Part shown: piece after piece, positions 45,381 through 57,251 of the stretch
Numbering within the stretch: position 1 is the stretch's first letter
How the letters are laid out: every line of letters begins with the position of its first letter
Source: Taiwanofungus camphoratus
Taxonomy: Eukaryota; Basidiomycota; Agaricomycetes; Polyporales; Taiwanofungaceae
Length of the DNA: 64,000 bases
NCBI GenBank assembly: GCA_003999685.1
Contig: CP021220.1
Span: forward strand, 1,488,001-1,552,000
Direction: 5' to 3'
Notes under the pieces: model-generated
Seen by the model: only the letters and a program-made list of their open reading frames with translations
Databases searched by the model: none
Told to the model about the DNA's origin: nothing
Made by a program: the position numbers and the translations under genes

Positions 45381-48012
45381 CGGACAGAAGAACAAAGTCA
45401 TCGGATAGCAGAGCAGCACATAGCAGAGCAGCACAGCACAGCAGACAGGACAGCACAACTGAGGACCAGAGAGCGCGGACAGACACACGGCTGGAACAGT
45501 TTTGAATGTATTTGACACTTAAAAGATCAGCGTAAGTAACAGAGCTCGAAGCTCACGGGAGAAGAGGCGAGCGCAGAATAGAGAACACAGAGAAACGACA
45601 TAGCTTGAGACCTCTTGAGATAAGCACAGCAGCTTGATAGGAGACGAATTGAGGCGGCACTGAAGCAGATGCACGAAGTGGGCATGATGACAAGCTGCAA
45701 CGTACCATCCATGGTTTTGAGGGCCCAGTGTTGAAGGGAAAGACGAGAGATCAAAAGGAAGGCAATAAATAGGAATAACTTATAGAGCAGTGAGCACAAA
45801 AGGGGCAGTGTCGGGGACTACTTGCTGGTGACGTTCTAGGAATAGCTGTTTTGCAGCGGTGCTGTATAAGGTCACCAAAGGTTTAATGAATGTTAGAGAA
45901 CAGTAATACTGCGACGCACCATTTATAGCAGAAGTGGTGGTGGAGAATAAATAGATATAAAGAGAGCAGAACAAGAGCGATAAGGGCAAGAAAGAGCAGA
46001 TTTCACAGCATTAGTCAAGAACAGGCAACACAGAAAGAGTTTGAGGCAGCACAAAGCGACGACAACAAGACCGAGAGCAGGAAGAAAGCACCTCTAGACC
46101 TATAAAGATAAGAATAAATATGAGATGCCAAACCAGAAACAAGTGTCCAGTCAGAATAGAAGAGCGGAAAAGACCCGAAGACCAGAATACGAAAGCAGCA
46201 ACAAGACGACAGGCCATAAAGAAAGGAATAAATATAAAAGGCCAAAGGCATACGGCCCCCCCAGGCGGGAGACGCACAGACATGTCAGACAGAGATGGGG
46301 CGTTGAGGGCCTTGAGTTGAAGCCTTGACGCTTGAAACCAACCAGACATGATCTTGAGGAGGAAAGCTGAAGACCCACAAGGCTCAATCAAGTCTGAGAC
46401 CCAAGAGCTCAGGCGAGGAGCAAAGGGAGTAAGCAGCTCGACGAGATGGGAGTGGGTAGTCGAGGGGGGGCGAAAAATAAACGCACCTCAAAGGGCCCTT
46501 TTAACTGTTGCATTGAGTGGCTGACGGCGACTGTGGCTGTTGGTAGTGCTTTAACTTGGCAGCCGCCACAAAGCGAGTGAGCGGAACTAGTGCCGATCAA
46601 TAATTGTAAATAACACGAGGTCTCGTGATCGCGGCGTGACAATCCCTCTGCAGGCTCCGAGTCAGCCTCGAGAACTCGGAAGGCGTTCTTTCTGCAACAG
46701 TAAGTACACACTGTACGAATCTGCAAATATCCCGTTTCTTTTCTGACAGTGTAGGAGTTGTCTACTCTCCTGCGAGAGACTGTGGCCTGTTTGTTGGTCT
46801 TTCAAGTTGGAAGTTCATTTCGCTTCTGTGCTTTGGCCGGCCCAATTTGGCCATTGTGCTTTGGCCAGAATCCCTTTTTGGTAGCCGCAACCATGTGCAT
46901 CAACGCGCATTGACCGAGCCCCATGCGTTGCTTTGGAGTTGTCAGGGTCATCACAGCAGGGTCGATACCTGTAGTTGCTCTGTATTGTGCCTACTGGTGG
47001 AGTCGCACCTCTGATTGGTCCAAAACTCGTCTTCTTTGATGGCTTTCGCAAATACCAAAACTCTTATTGGTTGAGACCCTAAGTGCCGACCGAGGGAGTT
47101 TGGTTGAACTAATCTGTGAGGCGGTATATGTTATACAGGTTTCTACTACTATGCCTACGTATGGCACCCTGACTCAGTCGGCAATTGCTTCTTTTCACCA
47201 TATTAATTAACCACAATACATTAACAATCTTTTCTAAACCAGTGGCACTACTCCCTTTGAGGTCAAAAATATTGAAAATCTCACCCTGAAGTTGAGTTTT
47301 CCCCCCCCTCTGAAATTGCCTTTGGATCCGAATCCTATTAGCTCCACGGGCGCTTAGATTTGCGAAAACTCTAAAATGAACTGTGCCGAGTTGTGCCGGT
47401 GTCCCGCACCGACTGTCGATCCTCATGACGTCATCCGTTACCGCGGTGAAATGCCGCCTTTGGTACTTACCTGTGTTTGATTGAACTGAACTGGTCGCCA
47501 TGACGGTCCATGGGCCATGATGGTGAACCAGCCGTCTCAGTACAGTACTCGACGAATCGATCAAGCCTTGTATCAGCGTTCCATTCTCGCTCCTAAGGAC
47601 CTCGGACGCCCTGAGGATGTACGAAACCACGCACAACACTGTAAATGCTAATGAAAAGTGCCCGAGGTGTAAGACCTCCCAATCTTTGCATTTCTATTTA
47701 TTTGCGTCGACAAAATCATCAGCAGTGACAAAAGACAAGTGCAAAAAAAGGTGAAAGAGCGGCGGCTAGCGCAACGTTCAAATACTATGCAACTACTAAT
47801 AAGAATAATAGATGAGCAAGTACCACACGACAAAGATAAATAGATGCATTCGAGCTCAATATAGAAACGCCGCATGGACTTGCGCGCGCGCGCGATCAGA
47901 CAAATATTTGGGATATGTAGAAAGAAAGAACTTTTTGCACTGAATGGTGAAGTGGAACGAACCAACAAGTCCCGCACATATATCCCAAGAGCCGACAGAA
48001 CAGACACCAAAG

Positions 48013-50608
48013 CTACCTCATGCGCCGCAGCTGCTCGATCACCTCGCGCATGTCCATCTCCTTGACCACGTTCTTCTCCAGACGGCGGACGCGGAACGGG
48101 CTCTTCATCTCCGCCGCCATCTCGACGGTCGTCGACTGCCCCCTCGAGTGGCCCTGTTCCGGCGCGTACCCCCGGACCTGAGCCTGAGCCATTGTCTGTG
48201 CCTGTGCCTGGTCCTGCACGGGCGCCTCACCGGCAGCAGGCGCCGGCGACGTCGGACGCACAGGCGTGGGAGACATGGCGCGCAGAGGCGTGGGCGCGCG
48301 CTGAAGCGACACGACCGAGTCCGCTGCCTCGGACTGTGGCCACCCGCTCTGGGGCGGCGCGGCGCCCCACGCGACGGGCGACGGCGGCGCCGAGAGCACC
48401 TCAGCAAGGTCGTTCAGCGCGACGCCGAAGAAGCGCGACAGCTTCGCCGCGCGGAGACGCCGCGCGCGGAACTCGGGAGCGCCGGGGCGCGGCGACGGGC
48501 TCTGCACGCGCGCGCGGTCGCCCTCCGGGTCGTCGTGGTCCTGGGGATGCGCGTGCAGGTGCACGGGAGTGGCCAGCCGGCCGCGCGTCTGCGGCGCGAA
48601 GGGGAAGGTCGGCGCGAAGGGCGGCGGCGTGTGCAGCGTGCGCTGCTCGTGCTGGAGGTGGGCGGTGAGTGGGGCAGAGGACGACGCAGAGTGCGAGCGC
48701 GTGTGCGAGATGGTGGACGCGAGCGAGAGGGATTGGATGCTCGGCTTGAGGTGCGGAACGGGCGAGGGCGGTGGGTACAGTGTGAGGTCCGAGTACTGCA
48801 CAGCCTCGGAGTGAGGCTGTAGCTCTGGATCTGATTGCGCCTGTGGCTGCGGCTGCTGTTCGGGTTGCGATGTGGCTTCTGAGAGGACTCGGGAGAATGT
48901 TCTGTCGCCTTCACCTTCTGCCTCTGTGAAGACAAGAGGAGACGACGGCTCCGACTTATGCGACTGAAACGAGTCGCGTGCAGATCTATGTGATGCAGAT
49001 AATGTAGAGGCGATCGAGGTGTAGGTCGCGCGGGAGTCGCGGCGGTTCTCCGAAACAGTGGTCAGTATTGAGATTGCATCGTCCTCCGGGGAATTGTCAG
49101 TATGGTCAGTACGGATATTTGTGATCTGGAAGAGCGCTGGGGGAGGCTTGTCACCGAAGACCTACAGATAGAGGATAATCGGTCGGTCAGACGACCGAGA
49201 TGAACGAGTGAAGAAAGTTGCGTGCCTGCATCATCTTCTTCGCTCTTCTCACATTCAGTGCCCTCTGTTTCTCGCTCATCGGCTCCCCCAGCCTCGCCGT
49301 CTCCCCATCTACCCAGGCCTCCGCAGTCTCCTCCAATACACGCTCTTCTGGCGCTCTCTTCGCCATCCACAATGACCTGCTCTTCCTCAGCGTCGCGCCC
49401 TTCGTCGGCTCCGCCGCGAACGCGCGCAAATCCAGACTGAGCCGCCGCTTCGCGGGAGGACGCGTGCCCTTGATGCGGCGCAGTGAGGAGGTCCGGCGCG
49501 GCAGTGCAACACTGTCGATCAAATGTCCCGGGACGGGCGATGGTATGCGGCGGCGCGGTTCGGGAGATGGTGGCGGCAACAGGCGTGGGCTTGGTGGAGG
49601 CGCAGTCGAGGCGGCACGAGACCCGCGAGAGCTAGGACGGGAGGCGGGGGGTGCGGCGCGGAGGAGGGCCTCTGGCAAGGCAGCGTCGCTGTGCTTGCGC
49701 ATGAGGTGTGCGCGGGGCGGGGGCTTTATTGGTCGGGGGCTTTGCTGAGGCTTGCGTGGCGACGAGCCCGATGAGTCGCACCTATCACGGCTAATAGGCT
49801 TGGACTCGGGTGATACAGCGCGGTTGTCCCCAATTGGATTGTGGGTAGGAGCATCTGAGAGAGGCGAGTCATCCAGTACGGGTTCAGAGTATATGATCGA
49901 AGGCGCCTTCGAGGGCACCAGTGAGTCAGAGTAGAGCACACTACTCGACTCGGAAGAGACGCCTTCGGGCCAGGCAAAAAGAATGGGCGAGATGGGCGAA
50001 GACCTGGGCATGGATGCGGGAGGGGGGATCGCCAAGGCGGGCTGCAGGGAAGCAATTGAGCGAGCGCGATGCACCGACGTGTTTTGTAGCGCCTGGCCGG
50101 CGCTGAACCCGACAGTTGCACTGCGCTTGAGTATCCCTGAATTTGAAGTGTCGGGGAAACTTGTTTCAGACGGCGAGGGCGACAGCAGCACAGGAGACAT
50201 GGTTGCCAGCGGGTCCTCCAACATGTCCCCGAGACGGCGCTCGCTTGCGCTCTCGTCGACAGAATCGGGCACCTCGCTGAGGATCCGGCTAAATTTCCTG
50301 ACCTTGCGCATGATGCTCATTTTTACTCTCGCGTGGTGTCTCGGGGTAGGGGATGTGCCGCGGTCAGAGTAGTCCGAGTGAGTAGGAGATGGAAGGAGTG
50401 ATGGGTCAGATTGAACAAGAGATGAGAACGATGTAGCAGACGCGGCAGGATTCCGGAGTGGGGTAGGCGACCTTGGCACGTTGACGACAGCCTCATGTTC
50501 TCTCGAGACGCGACCTCTCTTGGAGGTCAGCTTGCGAGATAGGATTGGCGGTTTGGAGGAGACGCTGGAAATGAGAGAAAATGTTTTACGGTGTGAATCG
50601 TGTACCAT
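48013..50608 (-). CDS. Uncharacterised Ser/Pro-rich disordered protein
   Basis: Two exons, 50608-49226 and 49161-48013, give about 843 aa if a GC-AG intron (49225-49162) is used. The protein is nearly all Ser/Pro/Arg-rich disorder: VHDSHRKTFSLISSVSSKPP, RRLSLDLRAFAAEPTKGATL. One conserved-looking island spans the junction: EKQRALNVRRAKKMMQ joined to VFGDKPPPALFQITN. I recall similar AxKMxQVFG...PPxxLF motifs in other fungal hypothetical proteins, but no function is known. The end holds Gln-rich repeats and a basic helix (RLEKNVVKEMDMREVIEQLR). The start at 50608 is the first ATG of the long frame. Confidence 0.7.
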
Positions 50609-51186
50609 TAGGTGTGTTGAGCTGCGAGACCAAGATCAGCTGGAAGGTGACGTGACGAGTTCGGTGAGATATTGATGGGAGATTTGTGCCGGTGACAGTG
50701 GGGGTGTGAGGTGTTGCCTGTGCTGAAACAAGCAGAGGGGACTGCTGCAGCAGAGGGAGTGAGGCCAGTGCACGGAGAGGAGGGCATGAAGCGTAGACTA
50801 GCTGGGAGACATGGAACACGCCGATAGCATTGGTATCTGGACGAGAGACGAAACTGTCTGCATGTCCCCTGGCAACAAGCGTGTCGACATCTTACTTACC
50901 ATTTATGGACAGCATCTGGCGCTTATTGCACTCGGAGGCGCACGCGCTGGCTACAAGTTTCAACGCTCAGACACATGGCCCCGACCCGACGTCGGCTGTC
51001 GGGGGTATCGAGCCCATCTATTATGCCTCCTATGATACATACACGATAACTAGCGAATGGATGCCACTAATCTATGTCTACGTGTGCGATGGTGCCAAAG
51101 AGCGACGACGAAGCTTGTAACGTCCAGATCAACAGCTATGAATACATGTATACACACTTCGATGATCCACTTCCTCGATGCGGCTG
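50609..51186. promoter_or_regulatory. Intergenic region
   Basis: This 578-base stretch runs between the start of the disordered-protein gene and the stop of the ARF-GEF. It should hold the promoter of the first and the 3' UTR of the second. No further gene is evident. Confidence 0.45.
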
Positions 51187-54100
51187 CTAAATGTCCAACA
51201 TCGTGATCGCCTCCATCGCCCCATCTGTCCGGTCGTATGGGTTGGCCCTCTTGGGTGACGACGGCGCAGTGGCGGTGCCCTCATCATTCCCAGTGTGACC
51301 CTGTTTCCCGAACAGCACAGAGATCCGCAAATCCGGCGGCAGCCTGACCAGCGACACCCGCTTCGCTGCACGCGTCTTGTTCCACTCTTCCGCCTGCTCC
51401 TCCTGCATCTCGTGTGCCGTGAAGAACTTCTTGTGAGTCCCACCTTCCGAGATATCCGGTGCAGATGCCGCGCTGTCTGCCGAGCTCTGCGCTGCGAGCG
51501 GACTCGCGTGAGGACGCCTCGACACATCAGGGAACGGATATTCGTGACCCGATTCCGCATGCGTCTCCAGAGGCGAGGTCATCAGCGACTCGGAAGAATG
51601 CGACTCGCGCAGGCGCCCCGAGTCCAACAATGCCGCAGAGCCTTGGGAGCAGTCGTGCCAGTCCAAGCTCTCGTCCAACGCGGAATAGAATGACTCGCTG
51701 AAGGACGACTCCAACTCACGCGAGCTCCTGGACGTGTCCGCCGTGCGGGACATGCTTCTCGGGGAAGATACCACAGCGCGGTTTGGCTCATTGTCGTCAA
51801 GATACAACGACAAGGTCATCTGAGGCACCGCCCTCGACTGCGCGCGGGGGTTCTGCAACGCGAGCTTGTCCGTCGCCGCGCGCATGGCAATCTTCTTTGT
51901 CCGCAACCAATTTTGCTCGTCTGCAGCAAGGTCGTCCGAAAGCACATCGCGGTAACAAGCGAGCTTCTCCAGGTCCAGCCGCACCTGCATGATGCGCTTC
52001 GCTGCACTTTGCACGGCAAGCTGCAAGCGATCCCGCGTCGCGCGCTGGAACGGCGTGAGCACCGCAAGGTTGCGCACAAAACGCATGTCCGCATCGAGCT
52101 GCTTTTGTGCAAGCGACATCTTCCCTTCCAGGTCACGTAGCTTTCCTCGAATGATCTCCGCACGAGACGATCCTCGCGAATTATCGCTAGCAACGGACGT
52201 AGACGGGGATGTCGGAGACGTAGGGGGTGACCCGAAGCTGCGCATACGGCTGTGTCCATTGTGCCACACGCTCGAGTCGTCTCGAGACTGCCAACGCCCT
52301 GATGCAAGCTCTGATTTCACCTGGTCAAAGGTCGCCTTGAACAACTTGGAGGAGCTCTCAATCGGTGACGTGGTGGAATCTGAGCCTGACGTGGTCGAAG
52401 CCTCTCTCGCAGGCGGCGACGAAGGAGGAGACGCTCCAGCCGGAAATGCAACATCATGAGAAGATCCGGCCACGTCGTTGGACGCCCCGCCATACCATGT
52501 GCGAACTCTGGGCGCAGATGCCAAAGTAGGGCGATGCTGGATATCTCGCAGGTGTGACGCTGCAGCGGCCTCGCCAGTCAACTCGATGTCTCTATTGGCC
52601 ATGCCGAGGGCACGCATGCGCACACCTGCCGTCTTGAACGCGCTTGCGTAATTGATGCGGGAGATCCACTCGTTCATCTCCCTCTCTTCTTGGGCTTGTA
52701 ACAGATAATGATGTCCATCCGGCATGACGAGACGAAAGGTGTGAGCGTGCTGACTTACGCGTGAGATCGAAAGCATCGCGAACTAAGTCTGAAACACATA
52801 CCTTAGCATAGGATTTATCAAAGACGGCGATGCAATCCCTGACGGACAAGTATTCATCTGGAACCGGCATCGCTGTGTGTGGAACGAGTGCATGGCCACT
52901 GGATGAGTCGACTTGCGCCTTGAAAGACGTGGCAAAAGTGGAATCGCGAAAGAACAGAAGTTGCGAGCCTGTCAGTACCATGCTCCATGGCCGCCACTTC
53001 CGGTTCATGGCTCGCCGTCCACCCTCAAGCGTGTCATCCTTGCGCAGCAACAGCCCGATCTTTGTCACCTTGAGAGTATATACATTCCCATGCGCTGTAT
53101 CTGGCGCGCGGACGGCACCGTGAGAGTTCTGAAACATCGGCCCTGGTCCAGCTGTTACACCAAGTCCAAACCATTGTTGTGAGAGATATCGATTCTCTGC
53201 CGTATTCACCTCCACAATGCTAGCCATGACAAACGCACGTAATAGCTCCTCTTCGTCCCATGAGCCTCCAGTACCTTGGTACATAAATGGACTTTCGGAA
53301 GGCACCAACGACTGGACTTTAACGCGAAGATCGTCGAGCATATTCTGTAATAACTGCTGAGTAAAGACAACGAATTTAATTGGGTGACACATACGTGTGT
53401 GATAAGATAATAGGGGTCAATCTTATTCCCCTTACCCAACAGCGTGGATGCAGGGCCGTTGATACCCCCTGGTGTAGAGGGGGTGAAAGTAGACATCCGT
53501 CGCGTGGTGATTGACTCGGGCATTAAGCCTCGCTGACCGTTGACATCCAGAGGATCCTCAATAAAGATGAATGGTGCAAAACAAATGTTGTCATAAAAAC
53601 ACTGTAAATAGCATATAAGTAACAAGTCTCTGTCTCTAGAGGCTTGTATCTTACATCCAACACTTCTGGGGATACGCCAGGAAGACGAGTATTTTTCACG
53701 TAATCTGGCTTTGTCATTTTTCGCTTATTAGACTTGTTAAAAGCGTCCGTGTGCAACATTATAAGGCTAAATGCCAGAATGTAGGGATGATCTGTAGTAT
53801 ATGGAGTCAGAATGATTATATGAAATGAACGTTTTAACAATTACCATCGGATGTAAATAAGTTAGGATTACATTGCAAATATCTTGCGGCAAACGCCTCA
53901 ATAACACGATCAATTTGCTGAGTTTCACGAGGAAGGCCAACGTCCATAAGTAATTTGCGGACGGCGACATCCAAGGGGTCTCCATTGAAGTTGAAGCGCG
54001 CAATATACGCTCGCAGAGCCTGAGCATGGAATGGGTCTGGCCTATAGAAAGCTGTGAAACCAACAAGACATACGTCACGCGACAAACTTACTTCAGTGCT

Positions 54101-55779
54101 AAGATAGTCCCCACTTCAGCCTTACTCACAGCCTCCATGAGACGTTGGAGGTAGACTTCGGGTGTCTCCTCCTCGGACCGTGGCCTCGGAATCTCAAGCG
54201 AGCGCTTTGACAAAGAGGGACGAGAAGAGCCAAGGCTGGAAGGTGAAGAAACGACCGGATCTGGTCCCGTCATCGCATCATATAAGGGATTGGGGACTAC
54301 GTGAGGAGTGCTTGTCGACTGCGAGGAGCCGAAGAGGTTGACTGACAAGCGGTGAAGAAGAGGAGGATTTGTCTGCGCACGGGGACGGCTTGGCGCGCGG
54401 AATGTATGCGACGCAGGAGGCATAGGCGGTTGTGAGACAGTGTATTCCTCAGAACGTGCTGGCCGACCCATCGGTGGAGGTGAAGAGGTGACAACCCGCG
54501 GTACTTCGGTGAAGGACGATGAGAAATGCGGGCTTGAGGCAGAATCTGCTGTCTGCGGACGTTTGGGACGACGGGGTCGTAGGGGTCGCGGGGTCGTAGG
54601 CGCGTTTAAGAGTATTTCTTGGGGAGGCATTCCTTCGAAGTACTCCGATTTGAGCGAGGCTGACGAGTGCGTTCTGTCTGAATGTCGTCGTTGCAGATTC
54701 GCCAGTAGATGCGGCGAGGAGGCAGTATCGTGCGGACCGAGGGGTATAGAGGTATCCATATAGAATGGGGAGATGGGCTGTAACGATGGCAGTGACGGTC
54801 GTGGAGAGCGATCAACGGTTAAATGAGTGACTGAGGGGGGCGGAACGTGAGAGTCGTTTCTTTTGCGCGACCAAAATGAGCTTTTGCGAGACAGCGGTTT
54901 AGGTGCTAGAGGGGCCGCAGCCGCGTCAGGTTCTCTTTGTTTTTCTTTCCCCTTGTCAATCGTGGTGAGCTGGAGGGGACCAAGGGAGAGACCTCTCATC
55001 CGCCTACGTTCGCGAACAGCAGCGGGTGAGAGATCTTCTTGAGAACGCGCGTCCGGATTCCTATGAAAACTCTTAGCACGTCGCATAATCGAATGCGAAG
55101 CTCGAGGTTCTGGAGGACTTGGTATTGGCGGTGGCGGCGGTATTAACGTGAGAGTGTTCACATCTGAGGTTGACGATGAGGCAGAGAATGACTTAGGTAT
55201 AACATGAGGTAAACCAATTCCCAGCGCGGCACGGGCGAGTGCGACGGTTGACTGTGAAGTGGACTCCCCCAGAGCAGGTGGGCTTCGCAGTAATGAAGGA
55301 ACTGAAGAAACGCCCGAGACCAGACCCATGTCAGGATGTTCTGCATCATGCATTCCCACCTCCGACGTTTCGCACTGCTGCCGAATAGCAGCCGTCATGA
55401 CCTGAGAAGACGGCCCCGCATTATCCTCAGCAGAGTAAGGGGTCGGGGGGAGATCTTTATCTCTCATCAGGACCGTTGTGTTCGCGTTTGATTTCAGAAC
55501 GCCAAATTCATCAGCTGATAGGTCGATCGAGCTTGTTGTCGGAGCCGCGGTGGAGAAAGCGAGTGTGCCGCGCCGTCTCCAGAGAGGTAGGGAAAAGAAA
55601 TGAGTGGTAGTATGAGTGGTAGTCGTCACAACATGAGTCGTAGTGGTAGTGGTCGCAGCCGTGAAGACAGTGTTCTCATGGCCGTTCTCCTGGTACGGCG
55701 GGGGAGGAGAGACGGCTGGGGAGTTCTGAGGTTGACGAGATGGTGGACTCTTGCTGCCAAGGTTGAATTTACCGACCAT
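51187..55779 (-). CDS. Sec7-PH type ARF guanine-nucleotide exchange factor
   Basis: Sec7 proteins load GTP on ARF GTPases; this layout (disordered N-terminus, Sec7, PH) is that of fungal SYT1/YEL1-like and EFA6-like factors. The N-terminal 550 residues are Ser/Pro-rich and include a threonine/histidine run. The Sec7 domain starts YLQRLMEAVSKAEVGTILAL. It continues FYRPDPFHAQALRAYIARFN, GDPLDVAVRKLLMDVGLPRE and TQQIDRVIEAFAARY, the glutamic-finger region with its Glu present. HPYILAFSLIMLHTDAFN, KRKMTKPDYVKNTR and CFYDNICFAPFIF follow. A PH domain reads YTLKVTKIGLLLRKDDTLEG, KWRPWSMVLTGSQLLFFRDS, HTFRLVMPDGHHYLLQAQEE and EMNEWISRINYASAF. After it come coiled-coil-like and acidic parts up to MLDI. 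At least six introns are needed. Confidence 0.85.
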
Positions 55780-56341
55780 ACCACAAGCGCGGTATACTAA
55801 TTGTAAGTCAACACTACGTGTTGGAGAAGTTGCGCTTATGGTGATCCAGCCTGGCGATATTCTGGAGAGGTGACGGTGTACCTAGTAGCAGCTGGCTGAA
55901 AAAGGCAGGAGGTCTAAATAGAGACCAAACATGCACAGGACGTGATGTCACACACGTCACGCCGTGTGCGTCGTCGCGTGCTCGAGTGCTTTGTGCTCTT
56001 GAGCCTTTTTCGGCTAAGCTCCCTGCTTTGTTCACTTTCGCGATTAGTATAAATTTCACGGACATTCACTAATGTGTAATTAAGATTTCCCGTCTTCCCT
56101 CAGTCCCCCCGTGTAGCCTTGCCTTTCCGATCTCCCACCGACAGTGTTCGTTACCGTTAATTGCTGATTCCCGAACCTAGAGGTAAGCATTGCGAAATCG
56201 GCCAAATTTAATCCACCGCATGTTTACCATGTTTCAGCACGATTCACGATTCACCCCCTCTGTAATTTCTTTCCGAGGAATCAAATCTAGGTGCGATGGA
56301 CAGACACTGATATACTAAGTCATAAGCTCAACAGTATCACC
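55780..56341. promoter_or_regulatory. Divergent intergenic region
   Basis: This 562-base stretch lies between two starts on opposite strands. It has a CRE-like cluster near 55938-55970 (acgtgatgtcac, acgtcacg). No long frame crosses it. Confidence 0.4.
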
Positions 56342-56803
56342 ATGTTTGAGTGCTCACAGATGGCTGATTCCTACGTCTTGCAAGTCACCCAGAGTTGGCG
56401 CGGCAGAGACTCGAAGGGTCAAATCCTACCCCTCCACTGGGCGATCACTGTCAAAACTGCAGGTTCAGATAATACCCCCATCGGAATGGTCTACAATGCA
56501 GCCGGCAACATCGACACCTTCTTCTATGAGACTGTTGCCAATGTTTCTCTCAAGAATACGAACTGGCGTGGCGCCCTCACCGTGGGCAGCTTGCCCAAGG
56601 AAATCCTTCCTAACGTAGAAAGGGTTTTCTCTCAGGTCCCAATCGTACGCCATGATTACAATTGGAACTGCCAGAATTGGGTCTGGGCTAGTCTTCGAGA
56701 ACTGAGACAGTTGGGCTATCCCATCAAGCCTAATCTGACTTGGGAAGTCCTACGAGCCGAGATGAATGATCTCCTGGACGCTTGGGAGGCTGGGGATATC
56801 TAA
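56342..56803 (+). CDS. Small single-exon orphan protein with an NCQNW motif
   Basis: The frame has 153 codons from MFECSQMADSYVLQ, or 147 from the Met at 56360. The sequence LPLHWAITVKTAGSDNTPIG, GMVYNAAGNIDTFFYET, VGSLPKEILPNVERVFSQVP and YNWNCQNWVWASLRELRQLG looks globular. There is no signal peptide or membrane segment. The W-N-C-Q-x-W motif followed by a helix recalls small fungal proteins of unknown function, such as DUF6914, but I cannot confirm the match. No introns are needed. Confidence 0.6.
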   Translation: MFECSQMADSYVLQVTQSWRGRDSKGQILPLHWAITVKTAGSDNTPIGMVYNAAGNIDTFFYETVANVSLKNTNWRGALTVGSLPKEILPNVERVFSQVPIVRHDYNWNCQNWVWASLRELRQLGYPIKPNLTWEVLRAEMNDLLDAWEAGDI

Positions 56804-57251
56804 TAACGACCGATATTGATTACACAGCACCTGTTACCCAAGTGTAAGTGGCAGCAATTGCACTCGATGGGAATTGAAATCAGAGTAACTAAAGAATCAT
56901 TAGTTTGTCACAATGTAACAAGGTAATAAGCTGTTTTTCCTGTGTTGCATGCCTCTCATGCCTTAAATAACAACCTGCGCATTAATATAGACATTAATCT
57001 ATAACGAGATGTGATTCTCGGATGTCACCGTCAAGGCAAACGTATATAGTAGTTGTATCACGAATGTCGATGTTGCGTTTGTATCAGCCAAAACCGTTGA
57101 ATTGAGACGGTCGGATACACTTGCTGTCAATGAACGAAAAATGCTTTCGATTCCATCCCACAAAAACAAATGCAAGAGATCTCGTAGACAATACAGGTAT
57201 CCAAGTAGACTGAAAGATTCCTCCCAGGTTCGAGCTTCAAGTCTTACTCCG
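56804..57251. other. Convergent intergenic region
   Basis: This 448-base AT-rich stretch lies between the orphan gene and pescadillo stop codons. Only 3' UTRs are expected, and nothing else is seen. Confidence 0.5.

Larger units (their letters stand above)
44093..48012. other. Gene-poor tract of unusual composition
   Basis: No gene could be supported in these 3.9 kb. From about 44,925 to 46,430 the plus strand is very poor in T, with several 60-base lines holding only one to four. Long minus-strand frames rich in Ser, Cys, Leu and Phe follow simply from that bias, since minus-strand stops need T on the plus strand. A tandem pair (44735-44852), a CAGAC microsatellite (45350-45380) and four copies of a gaataaata-like word (45763, 45944, 46112, 46226) are visible. 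From about 46,500 composition is normal, with ATTGG boxes near 47,000-47,070. The frame at 47109-47639 has no family signal. A gc run lies at 47881-47893. Confidence 0.5.

Noticed and set aside
44798-46730. Long minus-strand frames rich in Ser, Cys and Leu
   Set aside because: They follow from the lack of T on the plus strand, which removes minus-strand stop codons. They have no start context, domain or splice logic.
47109-47639. 176-residue minus-strand frame
   Set aside because: There is no recognisable motif and no supporting neighbour exon; the composition looks random. It is left unannotated.
48192-48935. Long plus and minus frames over the disordered-protein gene
   Set aside because: High GC keeps all frames open. 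Only the 48013-50608 minus frame continues across the conserved MMQ|VFGDKPP junction.
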